NCBI RefSeq assembly: GCF_028289705.1
Contig: NZ_JANQOI010000086.1
Span: 20,578 to 84,577, forward strand
DNA length: 64,000 bases
Direction: 5' to 3'
Origin: Pelagibius sp.
GTDB taxonomy: Bacteria; Pseudomonadota; Alphaproteobacteria; Kiloniellales; Kiloniellaceae
The translations under genes were made by a program, and so were the position numbers. The notes under the pieces were generated by a model. The model had not been told where the DNA came from. It saw nothing but the letters and a program-made list of their open reading frames with translations, and did no database searches. Position 1 is the stretch's first letter. Every line of letters begins with the position of its first letter. Positions 10,013 through 19,849 of this stretch are shown one piece after another.

Positions 10013-10807
10013 ATGTACAACTTCAATCACCATCGCCCCGGCTCGGTCGACGAGGCGGCGGCGGCCCTCTCCGGCGCCGACGACGGCAAACTGCTGGCCG
10101 GGGGCATGACCCTGATCGCGACCCTGAAGCAGCGTCTGGCCAGTCCGTCGGACCTGGTCGATCTGGGGGCGATTGCCGATCTCAAGGGCATCCGCGAGGA
10201 CGGCGGCGCCATCGTCATCGGGGCCATGACCACCCACGCCACCGTGGCCGGCGATGCGAGCGTGAAAGCGAAGATCCCGGCGCTCGCGGCCCTGGCCGAC
10301 GGCATCGGCGATGCCCAGGTCCGCAACTGCGGCACCATCGGCGGTTCCATCGCCAACAACGACCCGGCGGCGGACTATCCCGCGGCCCTGGTCGGCCTCG
10401 GCGCCACGGTGCACACCAACAAGCGGGAGATCGCGGCGGACGACTTTTTCACCGGCATGTTCGAAACCGCCCTGGCCGATGACGAGATCATCACCGCCGT
10501 GGCTTTTCCGGTGCCGGAGAAAGCGGGCTATCAGAAATTTGCCAACCCCGCCTCCCGCTACGCCATCGTCGGCGTGATGGCGAGCTCCGGGCCGGCGGGC
10601 GTGCGCGTCGCCGTCACCGGGGCGGGCCCTTGCGTATTCCGGCTGGCCGATGCCGAAGCCGCCCTGGGCGGCGGCTTCTCCGCCGATGCGGTGACCAACG
10701 TCGGCGTCGCCGCCGACGGCCTCAACAGCGACCTGCATGCCTCGGCAGAATACCGTGCGCATCTGGTCGGCGTGATGCTGCGCAGGGCGGTCGCCGCCGC
10801 GGGTTGA
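10013..10807 (+). CDS. coxM: Molybdenum hydroxylase FAD-binding medium subunit (CoxM family)
   Basis: A 264-residue FAD subunit. The FAD-contact motifs AGGMTLIATLKQRL (AGGxT/S) and TIGGSIANNDPAADYPAAL (TIGG) are both present, and the C-terminal CO_deh_flav_C domain ends in a short Ala-rich helix. The ATG at 10013 follows AAGGAGAGG, 13 bases after coxL; the open frame continues upstream only inside coxL. It completes the SLM heterotrimer and is followed by a strong terminator, so the hydroxylase structural genes end here. Confidence 0.92.
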   Translation: MYNFNHHRPGSVDEAAAALSGADDGKLLAGGMTLIATLKQRLASPSDLVDLGAIADLKGIREDGGAIVIGAMTTHATVAGDASVKAKIPALAALADGIGDAQVRNCGTIGGSIANNDPAADYPAALVGLGATVHTNKREIAADDFFTGMFETALADDEIITAVAFPVPEKAGYQKFANPASRYAIVGVMASSGPAGVRVAVTGAGPCVFRLADAEAALGGGFSADAVTNVGVAADGLNSDLHASAEYRAHLVGVMLRRAVAAAG

Positions 10808-10831
10808 TCTTCGACAGCAGAGTTTGTTACG

Positions 10832-10864
10832 GGGCCGGCCAGCTTTTGGCCGGCCCTTGCTTTT
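10832..10864 (+). terminator. Intrinsic terminator after coxM
   Basis: A perfect 9-bp GC-rich stem GGGCCGGCC / GGCCGGCCC with a 7-nt loop is followed by TTGCTTTT. It lies 24 bases after the coxM stop and separates the hydroxylase genes from ydbH. Confidence 0.85.
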
Positions 10865-10904
10865 CCGGTTCCGAACCCAAGGGGCCTTGAGCTAGCCTCA
10901 GCCT

Positions 10905-13900
10905 ATGGCCCCGACACACCCGCAAGTCCCAAAAGGTCGTCGCTGGCCGAGGCGTCTGGCTTACGGGCTCGGCCTCTCCCTTCTGATCGCGATCACCGGC
11001 GGCCTCCTGTTTCGCCAGGAGCTGACGACCTGGCTGTTGCGCGACCGTTTGGAACGCGAAGACATCACAGTCGCCTCCCTGAAGGTGCGCGCGCTGACCC
11101 ATCAGCGCATCGAACTGGGCGAGGTCGTTCTCGGTGACTCGGGCGAGATCTCGGTCGAGCGTCTGCAGGTCGCCTTCGCACTGGACCTCGAAGCGCCGCG
11201 GATTGAGGAAGTCGTTGTCGAGGGACTAAGAGTCAGACTCGACCTCACCGGCGAGGGCCCCCTGCTCGGCAGCCTGCAGCATCTCCTGGGAGCTTCGGCG
11301 AAGGCAGGCGGTGATGGCGGCTTCGACCCGGCGATGATTCAGGGCGTTCCCCGCGTCCGCTTGGACGCAGCGGAGATTCTTACCGAAACCCAGGCGGGGA
11401 CGATGACGACGGTCCTCACCGCTTCCGTCGAACCCCAAGCCAACGGCGCGGTCTTCGGCCGCCTGACCGCCGACGCCGAGAGCGAGATCGGCCAACTCTC
11501 GGCGGAGCTGGAAGGCGGCCTCGATCCGCAGGGTGCCCTCTCCCTGGGCGCGAGCATCGGTCAGGGACGCATCGACTGGCGCAACCTCGCCATCGGGGAA
11601 TTTGTGGGCTCGCTCGCGGTGAACCAGTCCCCGGGAGAAGCACCGCAGATCGCCGCCGACCTGACCCTTGCAGACCTCGCCTACCGGTCCGCCGTGGGAG
11701 AGGCAATCGCCTTCGCCCAGGGTGCGATCATGGCCAGCGGCACGCCGGCTGACTTCACGCTGGCAACCTCGTTTGGCGGCGGTGAGGAGCAGATCAGTCT
11801 CGACCTGAAGACCACGCTCGCGACCGAGGGAGAGAGCCAGAGAATCGAGGCCGACCTTGCCGTCGAAGCGAGCTCCGCCGGTGCGCTCGCCGGGCAGGTT
11901 CCGGTGCCCAGCGCGACCCTGGAGCGTGGCCGAATGACCTTTGTCGCCGATCTGGCGGCCGTGCTGCCCGGAGAGGCCGAGACACCGCGCTCCTGGCAGG
12001 CGCTGGCCGCCCTGCTGCGAGAGGCCGAAGGCCGCCTGGATGGCGATCTCATCCTCGCCGACCTGGCTCTGGCCGACGGCAGCGAAGGGATCTCGGCCCA
12101 CCTTCCCCTGACCGCGCGCCGTGAGGGCGACAAGGTGACGGTCGGTCTCACCGAGGATATGGAGATCCGTGTCGAGCAGGCCGCGACGGAGCGCTTGGCG
12201 GCCCTCGGCCTGGCCCGCGAATACCTGCCGCTGTTCGAGTCCGATCTCTCTCTTGTGGTGGCGGCCGGGGGATCCAGACCCGCCGCCCTTTCCATGGATG
12301 CGGCCTGGCCACTGCGGGCCGCGGATCTGCAGGCAGAGATGCGGTTCTCCAACCGGCGCGGGCTCGCTGTCGAAGCCGACATTGTCGGATCGGGAGCACT
12401 CACTGAAGACGGCCTGCCGGCGCAGTTCTCCGGTGACGTGTTGGTCGGCTTTCTGGCCGAGCGCCTGCCCCTTGCCGAGGCCGAGGCCCGCGGCCTCGAA
12501 CTGTCCCTCCCCCTTGCCCTCACCTACAACGCCGAGGGCTTGGGGGCGGCGCTGAAGAGCGCCGGCAGCCTTGCCATTGCGCAGTTGGCCCGGGACCTGC
12601 CGTTGCGGCTGAAGCGTCAGCTTTCCCTCAGCATCGACGAGGCTGAGTTTCGCATGGCTCCGTCACAGCAGAGCTACAGCTACCGTCTCCAAGGACAGGG
12701 CAAGGCAACGGACGCGCAGGTCCTCACCACCGCAGACACCCCGCTCGAAGTCCGCCTGGGCAGCAGCAAGTTTTCTGTTACCGGTAGCTTCGAAAGCGGA
12801 CGCGGGCACGACGCAACCGCCGAGACCGCGGTCGCATCGCTTGGCGTGCCGGCCTACGGTATCACTGCTGAGACGGTCATCGCGCGGACGGCCCTCGACG
12901 CGGAGCTGGCGCCGCTCGAAAGCCGCTTCTCCGTGGCGAGCCTGCACAGCGATACCGATCCTCCCCTCGTCGCGCCCCTGGCCATCGACGGGGAGCTGCA
13001 GCGGCGTGGTGCCGGTTACGATGTCGCCGCCGATGTGACCCTCACGACAGGTCCGAGGCTCGGCCGGCTGGAAGTGCGCTACGACGATGCCGGCACGGCC
13101 AAGGCCCGATTCCAGAGCCGGTTCCTCCGCTTCGCGCCCGATGCGCTTCAGCCGGCCGATCTCTCCCCTCTGCTCGCCGATCTGGAGGACGTCGAGGGCC
13201 GGTTGTTCGCTGAAGCCACCTTCGTATGGCCACAGAACCCCGCGGAAGAGAGCGCCAGGCTGGTTCTCGAAGATCTCTCCTTCCGCAGCCAGGGGGTCGC
13301 GGTCGAAGACCTGTCACTGGACCTTGCGCTGCGGGCGCTCCTGCCGCTGCGCAGCGAACCCGACCAAAGGCTGAGCATCGGACGGATCGATGCCGGCGCG
13401 CCCCTTGAGGACATGACGCTGCGCTTCGAGATGGCCGCCGATCCGCAGCCGCAGCTTCAGGTCGCCGGCGGCGGCTTCACGCTGGGCGGTGCGCAGTGGC
13501 GGCTGGGCGCAACCCGGCTGGACCCCACCGCGCCAGACAACAGCCTCCTCCTTGCCACCGACAATCTGGATCTGGCGACCTTCTTCAGGCTCATCGAGGT
13601 CGAGGGCCTCTCCGGCCGCGGTCTGCTCGCCGGGCAGATTCCGATCCTTTTCGACGGAGAGAACCTGGTGGTGAGCGATGGGCGGCTGACCGCCCAGGCC
13701 CCGGGGCAGCTTTCGATCCGATCCCAGGCGCTGGCCTCGGCCCTGTCCGGGGGTGGAGAAACGGTGGAACTGGCGGTGAAGGCCCTGGAGGACTTTCGCT
13801 ACGAGGATCTCTCCATCACCGTGAACATGTCCGCAAACAACGATGCCCAGGTGCTGCTGTCGTTGCTGGGCCAGAACCCCGCCGTCCTGGATGGCCAGCC

Positions 13901-14015
13901 CTTTCGGTTTAACATCAACCTCGAGAGCAACCTGACCAGTGTGCTGGAGGCGCTGCGCCAGGGCTATTCCCTCTCCGACGAGGCCCTGCGCCGCGCCTGG
14001 CAACTGCGCCAATAG
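10905..14015 (+). CDS. ydbH: YdbH-family AsmA-like intermembrane lipid transport protein
   Basis: A 1036-residue protein with one N-terminal membrane segment (about residues 19-37, LAYGLGLSLLIAITGGLLF) and a long periplasmic beta-rich body, as in the AsmA-like family. The C terminus (NMSANNDAQVLLSLLGQNP, then FNINLESNLTSVLEALRQGY) matches the YdbH/dicarboxylate-transport domain end. E. coli YdbH is about 880 residues, so this one is longer. Identity is supported by the next two genes, ynbE and ydbL, the same order as in E. coli, where YdbH works redundantly with TamB and YhdP in phospholipid transport to the outer membrane. The start ATG at 10905 has only a weak ribosome-binding site. Confidence 0.85.
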   Translation: MAPTHPQVPKGRRWPRRLAYGLGLSLLIAITGGLLFRQELTTWLLRDRLEREDITVASLKVRALTHQRIELGEVVLGDSGEISVERLQVAFALDLEAPRIEEVVVEGLRVRLDLTGEGPLLGSLQHLLGASAKAGGDGGFDPAMIQGVPRVRLDAAEILTETQAGTMTTVLTASVEPQANGAVFGRLTADAESEIGQLSAELEGGLDPQGALSLGASIGQGRIDWRNLAIGEFVGSLAVNQSPGEAPQIAADLTLADLAYRSAVGEAIAFAQGAIMASGTPADFTLATSFGGGEEQISLDLKTTLATEGESQRIEADLAVEASSAGALAGQVPVPSATLERGRMTFVADLAAVLPGEAETPRSWQALAALLREAEGRLDGDLILADLALADGSEGISAHLPLTARREGDKVTVGLTEDMEIRVEQAATERLAALGLAREYLPLFESDLSLVVAAGGSRPAALSMDAAWPLRAADLQAEMRFSNRRGLAVEADIVGSGALTEDGLPAQFSGDVLVGFLAERLPLAEAEARGLELSLPLALTYNAEGLGAALKSAGSLAIAQLARDLPLRLKRQLSLSIDEAEFRMAPSQQSYSYRLQGQGKATDAQVLTTADTPLEVRLGSSKFSVTGSFESGRGHDATAETAVASLGVPAYGITAETVIARTALDAELAPLESRFSVASLHSDTDPPLVAPLAIDGELQRRGAGYDVAADVTLTTGPRLGRLEVRYDDAGTAKARFQSRFLRFAPDALQPADLSPLLADLEDVEGRLFAEATFVWPQNPAEESARLVLEDLSFRSQGVAVEDLSLDLALRALLPLRSEPDQRLSIGRIDAGAPLEDMTLRFEMAADPQPQLQVAGGGFTLGGAQWRLGATRLDPTAPDNSLLLATDNLDLATFFRLIEVEGLSGRGLLAGQIPILFDGENLVVSDGRLTAQAPGQLSIRSQALASALSGGGETVELAVKALEDFRYEDLSITVNMSANNDAQVLLSLLGQNPAVLDGQPFRFNINLESNLTSVLEALRQGYSLSDEALRRAWQLRQ

Positions 14016-14154
14016 CGCAAAGCAGATGCGAACACCGGGGATGAAACGCCGGCGGGCCGCGTAGGATCAAAGGGCCGTTGGTCGGCTCCCGCCAGACTGG
14101 TATGGTTTCATTCGCTTTCGGATCGAAGGCGACAGATTGCTAGGGGAGAGAGTT

Positions 14155-14358
14155 TTGAGCCTCGTATTGATTCGGAGCTCGGCCTATGCCGTGGCCCTGC
14201 TGGGGCTGGTTCTCGGCGCCTGCACGCCCAAAGTCCAGGTGGAGGCGCCGAAGGAGCCGATCACCATAAACTTGAATGTTAAATTAGATGCCGAAGTCCG
14301 CGTAAAGCTTGAAGAACAGGCCGACAAGGACGTTGAGAGCAATCCGGATATCTTCTGA
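14155..14358 (+). CDS. ynbE: YnbE-like outer-membrane lipoprotein
   Basis: A 67-residue lipoprotein. A hydrophobic leader ends in the lipobox LGAC, and the mature part, PKVQVEAPKEPITINLNVK followed by LDAEVRVKLEE, is the conserved YnbE core. I chose the TTG at 14155 because GGGGAGAG sits five bases before it; another TTG at 14137 lies upstream of that site. In E. coli, YnbE multimers bridge from the outer membrane to YdbH. It sits directly between ydbH and ydbL. Confidence 0.85.
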   Translation: MSLVLIRSSAYAVALLGLVLGACTPKVQVEAPKEPITINLNVKLDAEVRVKLEEQADKDVESNPDIF

Positions 14359-14428
14359 CCGTGGCGGTCTTGAGATCGGCTGGCACCCTGGCAAGGGACC
14401 CGCTGATGCCAATGCGAAGGAATAGTCC

Positions 14429-14767
14429 ATGACAAGGTTCTGGTTCTCCCTGATCGCCCGCCTGGCCGCCGTGGTTCTGGTCCTGCCGCTTCTGGCCGTA
14501 CCCGCAGCGGCCCAGTCGCTGGACGATCTGCGTGCCGCCGGCAAGGTCGGCGAGCGCTTCGACGGCCTGGCCGTCGCCCGCGATGCCAGCGTCGCCGACT
14601 TCGTCGAACAGGTGAACGCCAAGAGGCAGGCGATCTACGCGGAACAGGCTCGCAAGCAAGGCGTCTCTGCACAGCAGGTCGGGGCCGTCTACGCCAAGGA
14701 AATCCTGGGTCAGGTGCCTGACGGCACTTGGTTTTTGACAGAGCAGGGTGAATGGCGGCAAATGTAG
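14429..14767 (+). CDS. ydbL: YdbL-family (DUF1318) periplasmic protein
   Basis: A 112-residue protein with a signal peptide (cleavage near AVPAAAQS) and the DUF1318 pattern: LDDLRAAGKVGERFDGLAVA, then VNAKRQAIYAEQARKQGVS and a terminal GTWFLTEQGEWRQM. In E. coli YdbL acts in the periplasm to keep YnbE from running away into long multimers. The ATG at 14429 follows AAGGAATAG. coxD begins 65 bases later with no terminator between, so read-through into coxD is plausible. Confidence 0.87.
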   Translation: MTRFWFSLIARLAAVVLVLPLLAVPAAAQSLDDLRAAGKVGERFDGLAVARDASVADFVEQVNAKRQAIYAEQARKQGVSAQQVGAVYAKEILGQVPDGTWFLTEQGEWRQM

Positions 14768-14832
14768 GGACCCTGGGCAGACGCCCGCGACCAATCATCC
14801 AAGATCCCGATCCGAACAAGAGAGTCTGAGCG

Positions 14833-15762
14833 ATGGGCGAGCAGAGCCCCCTTCCCGCCTCGGTCGACGAGGCGCTCGCGCTCCTGTCGCGCGGCAACTA
14901 CGTCGGCGAGCGCAGCCTGGCCACCGTGCTCTTGCTTGCTCTGAAGCTGGGGCGCCCGCTGTTTCTTGAGGGCGAGGCCGGCGTCGGCAAGACGGAGATC
15001 GCCAAGGTGCTGGCCGAGACCCTGGGCCGGCGGCTGGTACGGCTGCAGTGCTACGAGGGCCTCGACGTCTCCGCCGCCGTCTACGAGTGGAACTATCCGC
15101 GCCAGATGGTGGAGATCCGTGTCGCCGAGGCGGCCGGCGGCAGCGACCGCGAGGCCCTGGCCAGCGATATCTTCGACCCGCGCTTCCTCATCGAGCGGCC
15201 CCTGCTGCAGGCGCTGCGGCCCGACGCCCAGGGTGCCCCGGTGCTGTTGATCGACGAGTTGGACCGCACCGACGAGCCCTTCGAAGCCTTCCTGCTGGAA
15301 GTGCTCTCCGACTATCAGATCACCATCCCGGAACTGGGCACCATCGCGGCGGCGGCCCCGCCTATCGTGATCATCACCTCCAACCGCACCCGGGAAATCC
15401 ACGATGCGCTGAAGCGCCGCTGCTTCTATCACTGGGTCGACTACCCGACGGCCGCGCGGGAGTTGGAAATTCTCAGAGTTAAGGCGCCCGAGGCACCGGC
15501 ACTGCTGTCACAGGAAATCGTCGCCTTCGTGCAGGCCCTGCGCCGGGAGGATCTCTTCAAACTGCCGGGCATTGCCGAGACCATTGACTGGGCCGAGGCC
15601 CTGACCCAGTTGGATAAGGTCGCCCTGGACCCGCAGGCCATCGACGACACCCTGGGCGTGCTGCTGAAGTATCAGGACGACATCGCCCGGATCCAAGGCA
15701 GCGAAGCGGCACGTCTGCTCAACGAAGTGAAGACGGAACTCACCGGCGCCGCCTTCGCCTGA
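14833..15762 (+). CDS. coxD: MoxR-family AAA+ ATPase, CoxD-like
   Basis: A 309-residue AAA+ ATPase. Walker A is GEAGVGKT (residues 47-54), Walker B is VLLIDELDR, sensor-1 is VIITSNRTRE and an arginine-rich second region follows (DALKRRCFYHWVDYP). The sequence falls with CoxD, which in Oligotropha helps insert the sulfur and copper in the Mo active site together with CoxE. Here it is separated from coxSLM by the ydb genes and from coxE by about 2.8 kb, so the maturation genes are scattered. Since form II enzymes lack the Cu ligand, its job is probably sulfuration or unfolding of the large subunit (inference). Confidence 0.85.
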   Translation: MGEQSPLPASVDEALALLSRGNYVGERSLATVLLLALKLGRPLFLEGEAGVGKTEIAKVLAETLGRRLVRLQCYEGLDVSAAVYEWNYPRQMVEIRVAEAAGGSDREALASDIFDPRFLIERPLLQALRPDAQGAPVLLIDELDRTDEPFEAFLLEVLSDYQITIPELGTIAAAAPPIVIITSNRTREIHDALKRRCFYHWVDYPTAARELEILRVKAPEAPALLSQEIVAFVQALRREDLFKLPGIAETIDWAEALTQLDKVALDPQAIDDTLGVLLKYQDDIARIQGSEAARLLNEVKTELTGAAFA

Positions 15763-15974
15763 CAGGCTTCCATCCATAGCCAGCGGTATGTTCGGCGCCC
15801 TTTCGCGCATGAGCCCGCCTGCCCCGAATTTGACGCAAGGATTGAATTAGAGCCGCCTATCTAACCCTGGCGTTCATTAGTTTTTCATGCAAACCTAAAA
15901 AGAAAAGAATCACATTCTTCAAACAGGGGCGGCTCGCCGCGATCGGCAGACCGCCGAAAAAGAGGCAGAGTTAA

Positions 15975-16409
15975 ATGACTAACAGCTTGCTGGTCGGGGT
16001 GGACGGCAGCGACGGGGGATCGCGGGCCGCGGATTTTGCCGCGAGCCGGGCCGCCGAAAGCCAAACGCAGTTGGTGGTGGCCTATGTGATCGAGTGGTCG
16101 CCCTACAGCTTCAACACACCGCAGGAAAACGAAGAGCGCCACAAGCGGCGCGAAGAGGAGATCACCCGCGCCGAAAGCGACGTGGTTCAGCCGCTCCTCG
16201 AGTCCTTGAAGGCGCGCGGCGTCGACGCAAAGGGCATCGTGCGCCACGGCCACGCCGCCGAAGTGTTGAGCCAACTCGCCAAAGAGGAAGGGGCCAGCCA
16301 GATCTTCATTGGCCGGCGCGGTCTGACCAAGCTGCAGGCCCTGCTGTTCGGCAGCACCGCCGGCAGCCTCGTGCAGATCTCGCCGGTTCCGGTCACGGTC
16401 ATTCCCTAG
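15975..16409 (+). CDS. Universal stress protein (UspA family), ATP-binding type
   Basis: A 144-residue single Usp domain. It starts LLVGVDGSDGGSRAADFA and carries the nucleotide-binding pattern Gx2Gx9GS in GRRGLTKLQALLFGSTAG, so it is an ATP-binding UspA-type member. The ATG at 15975 follows GAGGCAGAG. An AT-richer stretch of 210 bases (15763-15974) precedes it and probably holds its own promoter. About 100 bases after it begins the AGCS symporter, possibly co-transcribed. Confidence 0.9.
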   Translation: MTNSLLVGVDGSDGGSRAADFAASRAAESQTQLVVAYVIEWSPYSFNTPQENEERHKRREEEITRAESDVVQPLLESLKARGVDAKGIVRHGHAAEVLSQLAKEEGASQIFIGRRGLTKLQALLFGSTAGSLVQISPVPVTVIP

Positions 16410-16512
16410 ACGGCGGGCGGGAGTACAGCCCGATGAAAGCGCGTTCCGAGACCACTGATCGGAGCGGCGAGCCGCGGGGGGATCGCGGCGCAAAAACCAA
16501 AGTGAGGCTTCC

Positions 16513-18048
16513 ATGAAAAAGTTGCTAGCGGCCTTTTTGACCGCAGTGCTCTGGGCACCGGCATGCTGGGCTCAAGACGCCGCCGGTGCGGAGATGGGAC
16601 TGGATGAACGCATCAATCAGGCCATCTCACCGGTCACCAATGCCATCGCCGGAGTGATCTTCTATTCGGTGCCGGTCAGCGACGAGATCGGGCTTCCGGT
16701 GATCGTCGTCTGGCTGGTGGTGGCCGCCCTCTTTGCCACCTTCTATTTCAACTTCATCTCGGTGCGGGCCTTCAACCACGCCATCGCGCTGGTCCGGGGC
16801 GACTACTCCAATCCCAAGGACGCCGGCGAGGTCTCCCACTTCCAGGCTCTGGCGACGGCGCTCTCCGGCACCGTCGGCCTGGGCAACATCGCCGGTGTAG
16901 CCATCGCCGTTTCCGTCGGCGGGCCGGGCGCGACCTTCTGGATGATCCTGGCCGGGTTCCTCGGCATGTCGCTGAAGTTCGCCGAGTGCACCCTGGGTGT
17001 GAAGTACCGCAACGAATATCCCGACGGCACGGTGTCGGGCGGACCGATGTACTACCTGAGCAAGGGGCTCGGGGAGAAGGGCATGGGCGGCCTCGGCAAG
17101 GTCCTTGCCGTGTTCTTCGCCATCTGCTGCATCGCCGGCGCGCTGGGCGGCGGCAACATGTTCCAGGCCAATCAGTCGTTCCAGCAGTTCGTCAACGTGA
17201 CCGGCGGCGAAGGCAGCTTCATGGCCGACAAGGGCTGGCTCTTCGGCCTGATCATCGCCGCCCTGGTAGGCGTCGTGATCATCGGCGGCATCAAATCCAT
17301 CGCCAGGGTCACCGAAAAGGTCGTCCCCTTCATGGCGATCATCTACTGCACCGCGGCCCTCATCATCATCATCATGAACATCGGCCAGGTGCCAGCGGCC
17401 TTTGGCGCCATCATCGGCGGGGCCTTCAGCCCCGAGGGTGTGGCCGGCGGCTTCATCGGCGCCCTGATCCAGGGCTTCCGCCGCGCCGCCTTCTCCAACG
17501 AGGCGGGCATCGGCTCGGCCTCCATCGCCCACTCGGCGGTCCGCACCAAGGAGCCGGTGACCGAAGGGCTGGTGGCGCTGCACGAGCCCTTCATCGACAC
17601 CGTGGTGATCTGCACCATGACCGCCCTGGTCATCGTCATCACCGGCACCTACACCGCCGGCGGCGGCATGAGCGGCGTCGAGCTGACCTCCCTCGCCTTC
17701 GAGAGCGCGTTCTCCTGGTTCCCCTACATTCTGGCGGTGGCGGTGATCCTCTTCGCCTTCTCGACCATGCTGTCCTGGTCCTACTACGGGGTGAAGTGCT
17801 GGACCTATCTCTTCGGCGAAAGCAAGTCCATGGACCTGCTGTTCAAGGTGATCTTCTGCGTCTTCGTGGTGATCGGCGCGTCGATGAACCTGGGTCCGGT
17901 GATCGACTTCTCCGACTCGGCGATCTTCGCCATGTCCATCGCCAACATCATCGGGCTCTACATCCTCTTCCCGGTGGTGAAGGAGGATCTGGCCTCCTAC
18001 TGGTCACGGCTGAAGAGCGGCGAGATCAAGAAGTACGGCGGCCATTAA
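16513..18048 (+). CDS. Alanine/glycine:cation symporter (AGCS family)
   Basis: A 511-residue inner-membrane symporter with about ten hydrophobic helices. The motif [20 protein letters not shown] and the later [20 protein letters not shown] are the AGCS/SSF-type signatures of AlsT/DagA proteins, which import alanine or glycine with Na+. Unusually for the family it has a signal-peptide-like N terminus ([12 protein letters not shown]) before the first permease helix. The ATG at 16513 follows AGTGAGG. A strong terminator lies directly after it. It is surrounded by cox maturation genes but shows no obvious functional link. Confidence 0.93.
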   Translation: MKKLLAAFLTAVLWAPACWAQDAAGAEMGLDERINQAISPVTNAIAGVIFYSVPVSDEIGLPVIVVWLVVAALFATFYFNFISVRAFNHAIALVRGDYSNPKDAGEVSHFQALATALSGTVGLGNIAGVAIAVSVGGPGATFWMILAGFLGMSLKFAECTLGVKYRNEYPDGTVSGGPMYYLSKGLGEKGMGGLGKVLAVFFAICCIAGALGGGNMFQANQSFQQFVNVTGGEGSFMADKGWLFGLIIAALVGVVIIGGIKSIARVTEKVVPFMAIIYCTAALIIIIMNIGQVPAAFGAIIGGAFSPEGVAGGFIGALIQGFRRAAFSNEAGIGSASIAHSAVRTKEPVTEGLVALHEPFIDTVVICTMTALVIVITGTYTAGGGMSGVELTSLAFESAFSWFPYILAVAVILFAFSTMLSWSYYGVKCWTYLFGESKSMDLLFKVIFCVFVVIGASMNLGPVIDFSDSAIFAMSIANIIGLYILFPVVKEDLASYWSRLKSGEIKKYGGH

Positions 18049-18090
18049 CCGGGCCCCAAAACCGAACCGGGCCCCAGCGCCCGAAACCGA

Positions 18091-18124
18091 AACCGGCGGC
18101 CAAAAGGCCGCCGGTTTTCTTTTG
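18091..18124 (+). terminator. Intrinsic terminator after the AGCS symporter gene
   Basis: An 11-bp perfect stem AACCGGCGGCC / GGCCGCCGGTT with an AAAA loop is followed by TTCTTTT. Because A residues also flank the left side it may work weakly in reverse for the convergent small gene. Confidence 0.88.
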
Positions 18125-18142
18125 CCGGAGAACCCCTCTCAC

Positions 18143-18406
18143 TCAGCGTGCGTAGCCGGTCCACTTGCCGCGGCCGTCGAAGGGTGCGGAATGCGCGCCC
18201 TGCGGCTGTTCGGCCACAGACCCGGTCCCGGCAACGGGGGCGGTGTTGAGGTTCACCACGGCCAGCAGCCCGAGGGCCAGGAGGGCCGCTACGGCAACGC
18301 TCCAGCGAATGCGGCGCCCCAGCGCCTTGGGTCCGCCGTCGGTGGTATCGAATTCCGCATGGTGGCCGAAGGGCCGGGACTCGAAGGACGGTTGGATACT
18401 GGACAT
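18143..18406 (-). CDS. Small single-pass membrane protein, unknown function
   Basis: An 87-residue protein on the minus strand. The ATG at 18406 has an excellent ribosome-binding site (GGAGGAG, 7 bases upstream), which is the main reason for calling it. The layout is a polar N terminus (~40 residues), one membrane helix (WSVAVAALLALGLLAVVNL) and a short Gly/Ser-rich tail ending in GKWTGYAR. I recognise no family. It is divergent from coxE and convergent to the symporter. Confidence 0.6.
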   Translation of the reverse strand: MSSIQPSFESRPFGHHAEFDTTDGGPKALGRRIRWSVAVAALLALGLLAVVNLNTAPVAGTGSVAEQPQGAHSAPFDGRGKWTGYAR

Positions 18407-18607
18407 CAGACTGCTCCTCCTTGGCGGGCGAGACACAGGCCGTCACGGCTGCGCGAGACCTGTATCCCGCTGTCTCTCACTCCTCACATGAGGTAGACGT
18501 GCGCTCTTAAGTTCCTATTTTCAAACGACTTTTCCTTATTCGAGGAATTAGGGAATCTAATGACCCTGCCTCTGTGCCCGCGCCGGCCACTGGGGTAAGC
18601 TGCGGCC

Positions 18608-19849
18608 ATGAACACGGCAGAGAGCATCCCCGATCCACGGGACGGGCGGCTGGCGGAGAACATTCTCTACTTCGCCCGCACGCTGCGGGCCGCCGGCTTG
18701 CCGGTGGGCCCGGGCAAGGTGCTGGACGCGCTTGAGGCGGCAGCGGCGGTCGGGCTGGCCCGGCGGGAGGACTTCTACTGGACCCTCCATGCCGTCTTCG
18801 TAAACCGCCGCGACCAGCAGGAGATCTTCGATCAGGCGTTCCATGTGTTCTGGCGCAACCCGGAGATCCTCGAACGGATGATGAGCCTGCTGTTGCCGGA
18901 CATCACCCCTCTCGCCGGCGGCCGGCCGCAAGGCGGTGAGGAGTTAAGCCGGCGCCTGACCGACGTGCTGCGGCCCAAGGACGACGGCTCGCCGCCCGGC
19001 GAAGCGGAAGAGCAAACCGAGATCGACGCGGTCATGACCTTCTCCAACAAGGAGGTCCTGCAAACCATCGATTTCGAGAAGATGTCCGGCGAAGAGCTGG
19101 CCGAGGCCAAACGCGCCATCCAGGCCATGCGCCTGCCGATCATGGAGGTCCCGACGCGGCGCTTTCGCACGGCACGGCAGGGACAGCGCGCGGACCTGCG
19201 TGCGACCATGCGCGCGGGGCTGCGCAGCGGCGGCGACACCATACCACTGCGCTGGAAGCGGCAGCGCCGGCGCCATCCGCCGCTGGTGGTGATCTGCGAT
19301 ATCTCCGGGTCCATGAGCCGCTACTCGCGCATGCTGCTGCACTTCATGCACGCCATCACAAACGACCGCGACCGGGTGCACAGCTTCGTCTTCGGCACGC
19401 GCCTTACCAACATCACCCGGCACCTGCGCCACAAGGACGTGGACGTCGCGGTGGAGAAGGTCTCCGAGTTGGTGGTCGACTGGTCCGGGGGCACACGGAT
19501 CGGTGCCTGTCTTCAAGACTTCAACGTCACCTGGGCCAGGCGCGTTCTGGGACAGGGGGCCCTCGTCCTGCTGATCTCCGACGGGCTGGACCGGGACAAC
19601 GCGGAGGGCCTGGCCGGCGAGATCGAGCGCCTGCACAAGTCCTGCCGCCGCCTGATCTGGCTCAATCCCCTCTTGCGCTACGATGCCTACGAGCCAAAAT
19701 CTATGGGGGCTAAGGCGATGATCGCCCACGTGGACGACTTTCGCGCCGTTCACAACTTGCAGAGTCTCACGGAGCTTTCGGCCGTGCTCACCCGCCCTGC
19801 GGCGCGGCGCGAGGAAGGACTGACGTCATGGCAAAGCAGGAACCCATAA
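18608..19849 (+). CDS. coxE: VWA-domain protein, CoxE-like
   Basis: A 413-residue protein of the VWA_CoxE type. An N-terminal helical region (LAENILYFARTLRAAGLPVG) precedes the VWA domain, whose MIDAS begins with DISGSMS (Asp231) and is followed by the SGGTRIGACL threonine loop. CoxE partners with the CoxD AAA+ ATPase in maturing Mo hydroxylases, like other MoxR-VWA pairs. The start ATG at 18608 fits the family N terminus. The gene overlaps the following XdhC gene by 22 bases, so coxE, the two xdhC-like genes and the MocA-like fusion form one tight operon. Confidence 0.88.
   Translation: MNTAESIPDPRDGRLAENILYFARTLRAAGLPVGPGKVLDALEAAAAVGLARREDFYWTLHAVFVNRRDQQEIFDQAFHVFWRNPEILERMMSLLLPDITPLAGGRPQGGEELSRRLTDVLRPKDDGSPPGEAEEQTEIDAVMTFSNKEVLQTIDFEKMSGEELAEAKRAIQAMRLPIMEVPTRRFRTARQGQRADLRATMRAGLRSGGDTIPLRWKRQRRRHPPLVVICDISGSMSRYSRMLLHFMHAITNDRDRVHSFVFGTRLTNITRHLRHKDVDVAVEKVSELVVDWSGGTRIGACLQDFNVTWARRVLGQGALVLLISDGLDRDNAEGLAGEIERLHKSCRRLIWLNPLLRYDAYEPKSMGAKAMIAHVDDFRAVHNLQSLTELSAVLTRPAARREEGLTSWQSRNP

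Noticed and set aside
7639..10026. Very long open minus-strand frame opposite coxL (about 795 codons)
   Set aside because: It mirrors the coding frame of a clear gene, has low-complexity His/Gly/Asp/Val-rich translation and no family motif. High GC makes such antisense frames common here.
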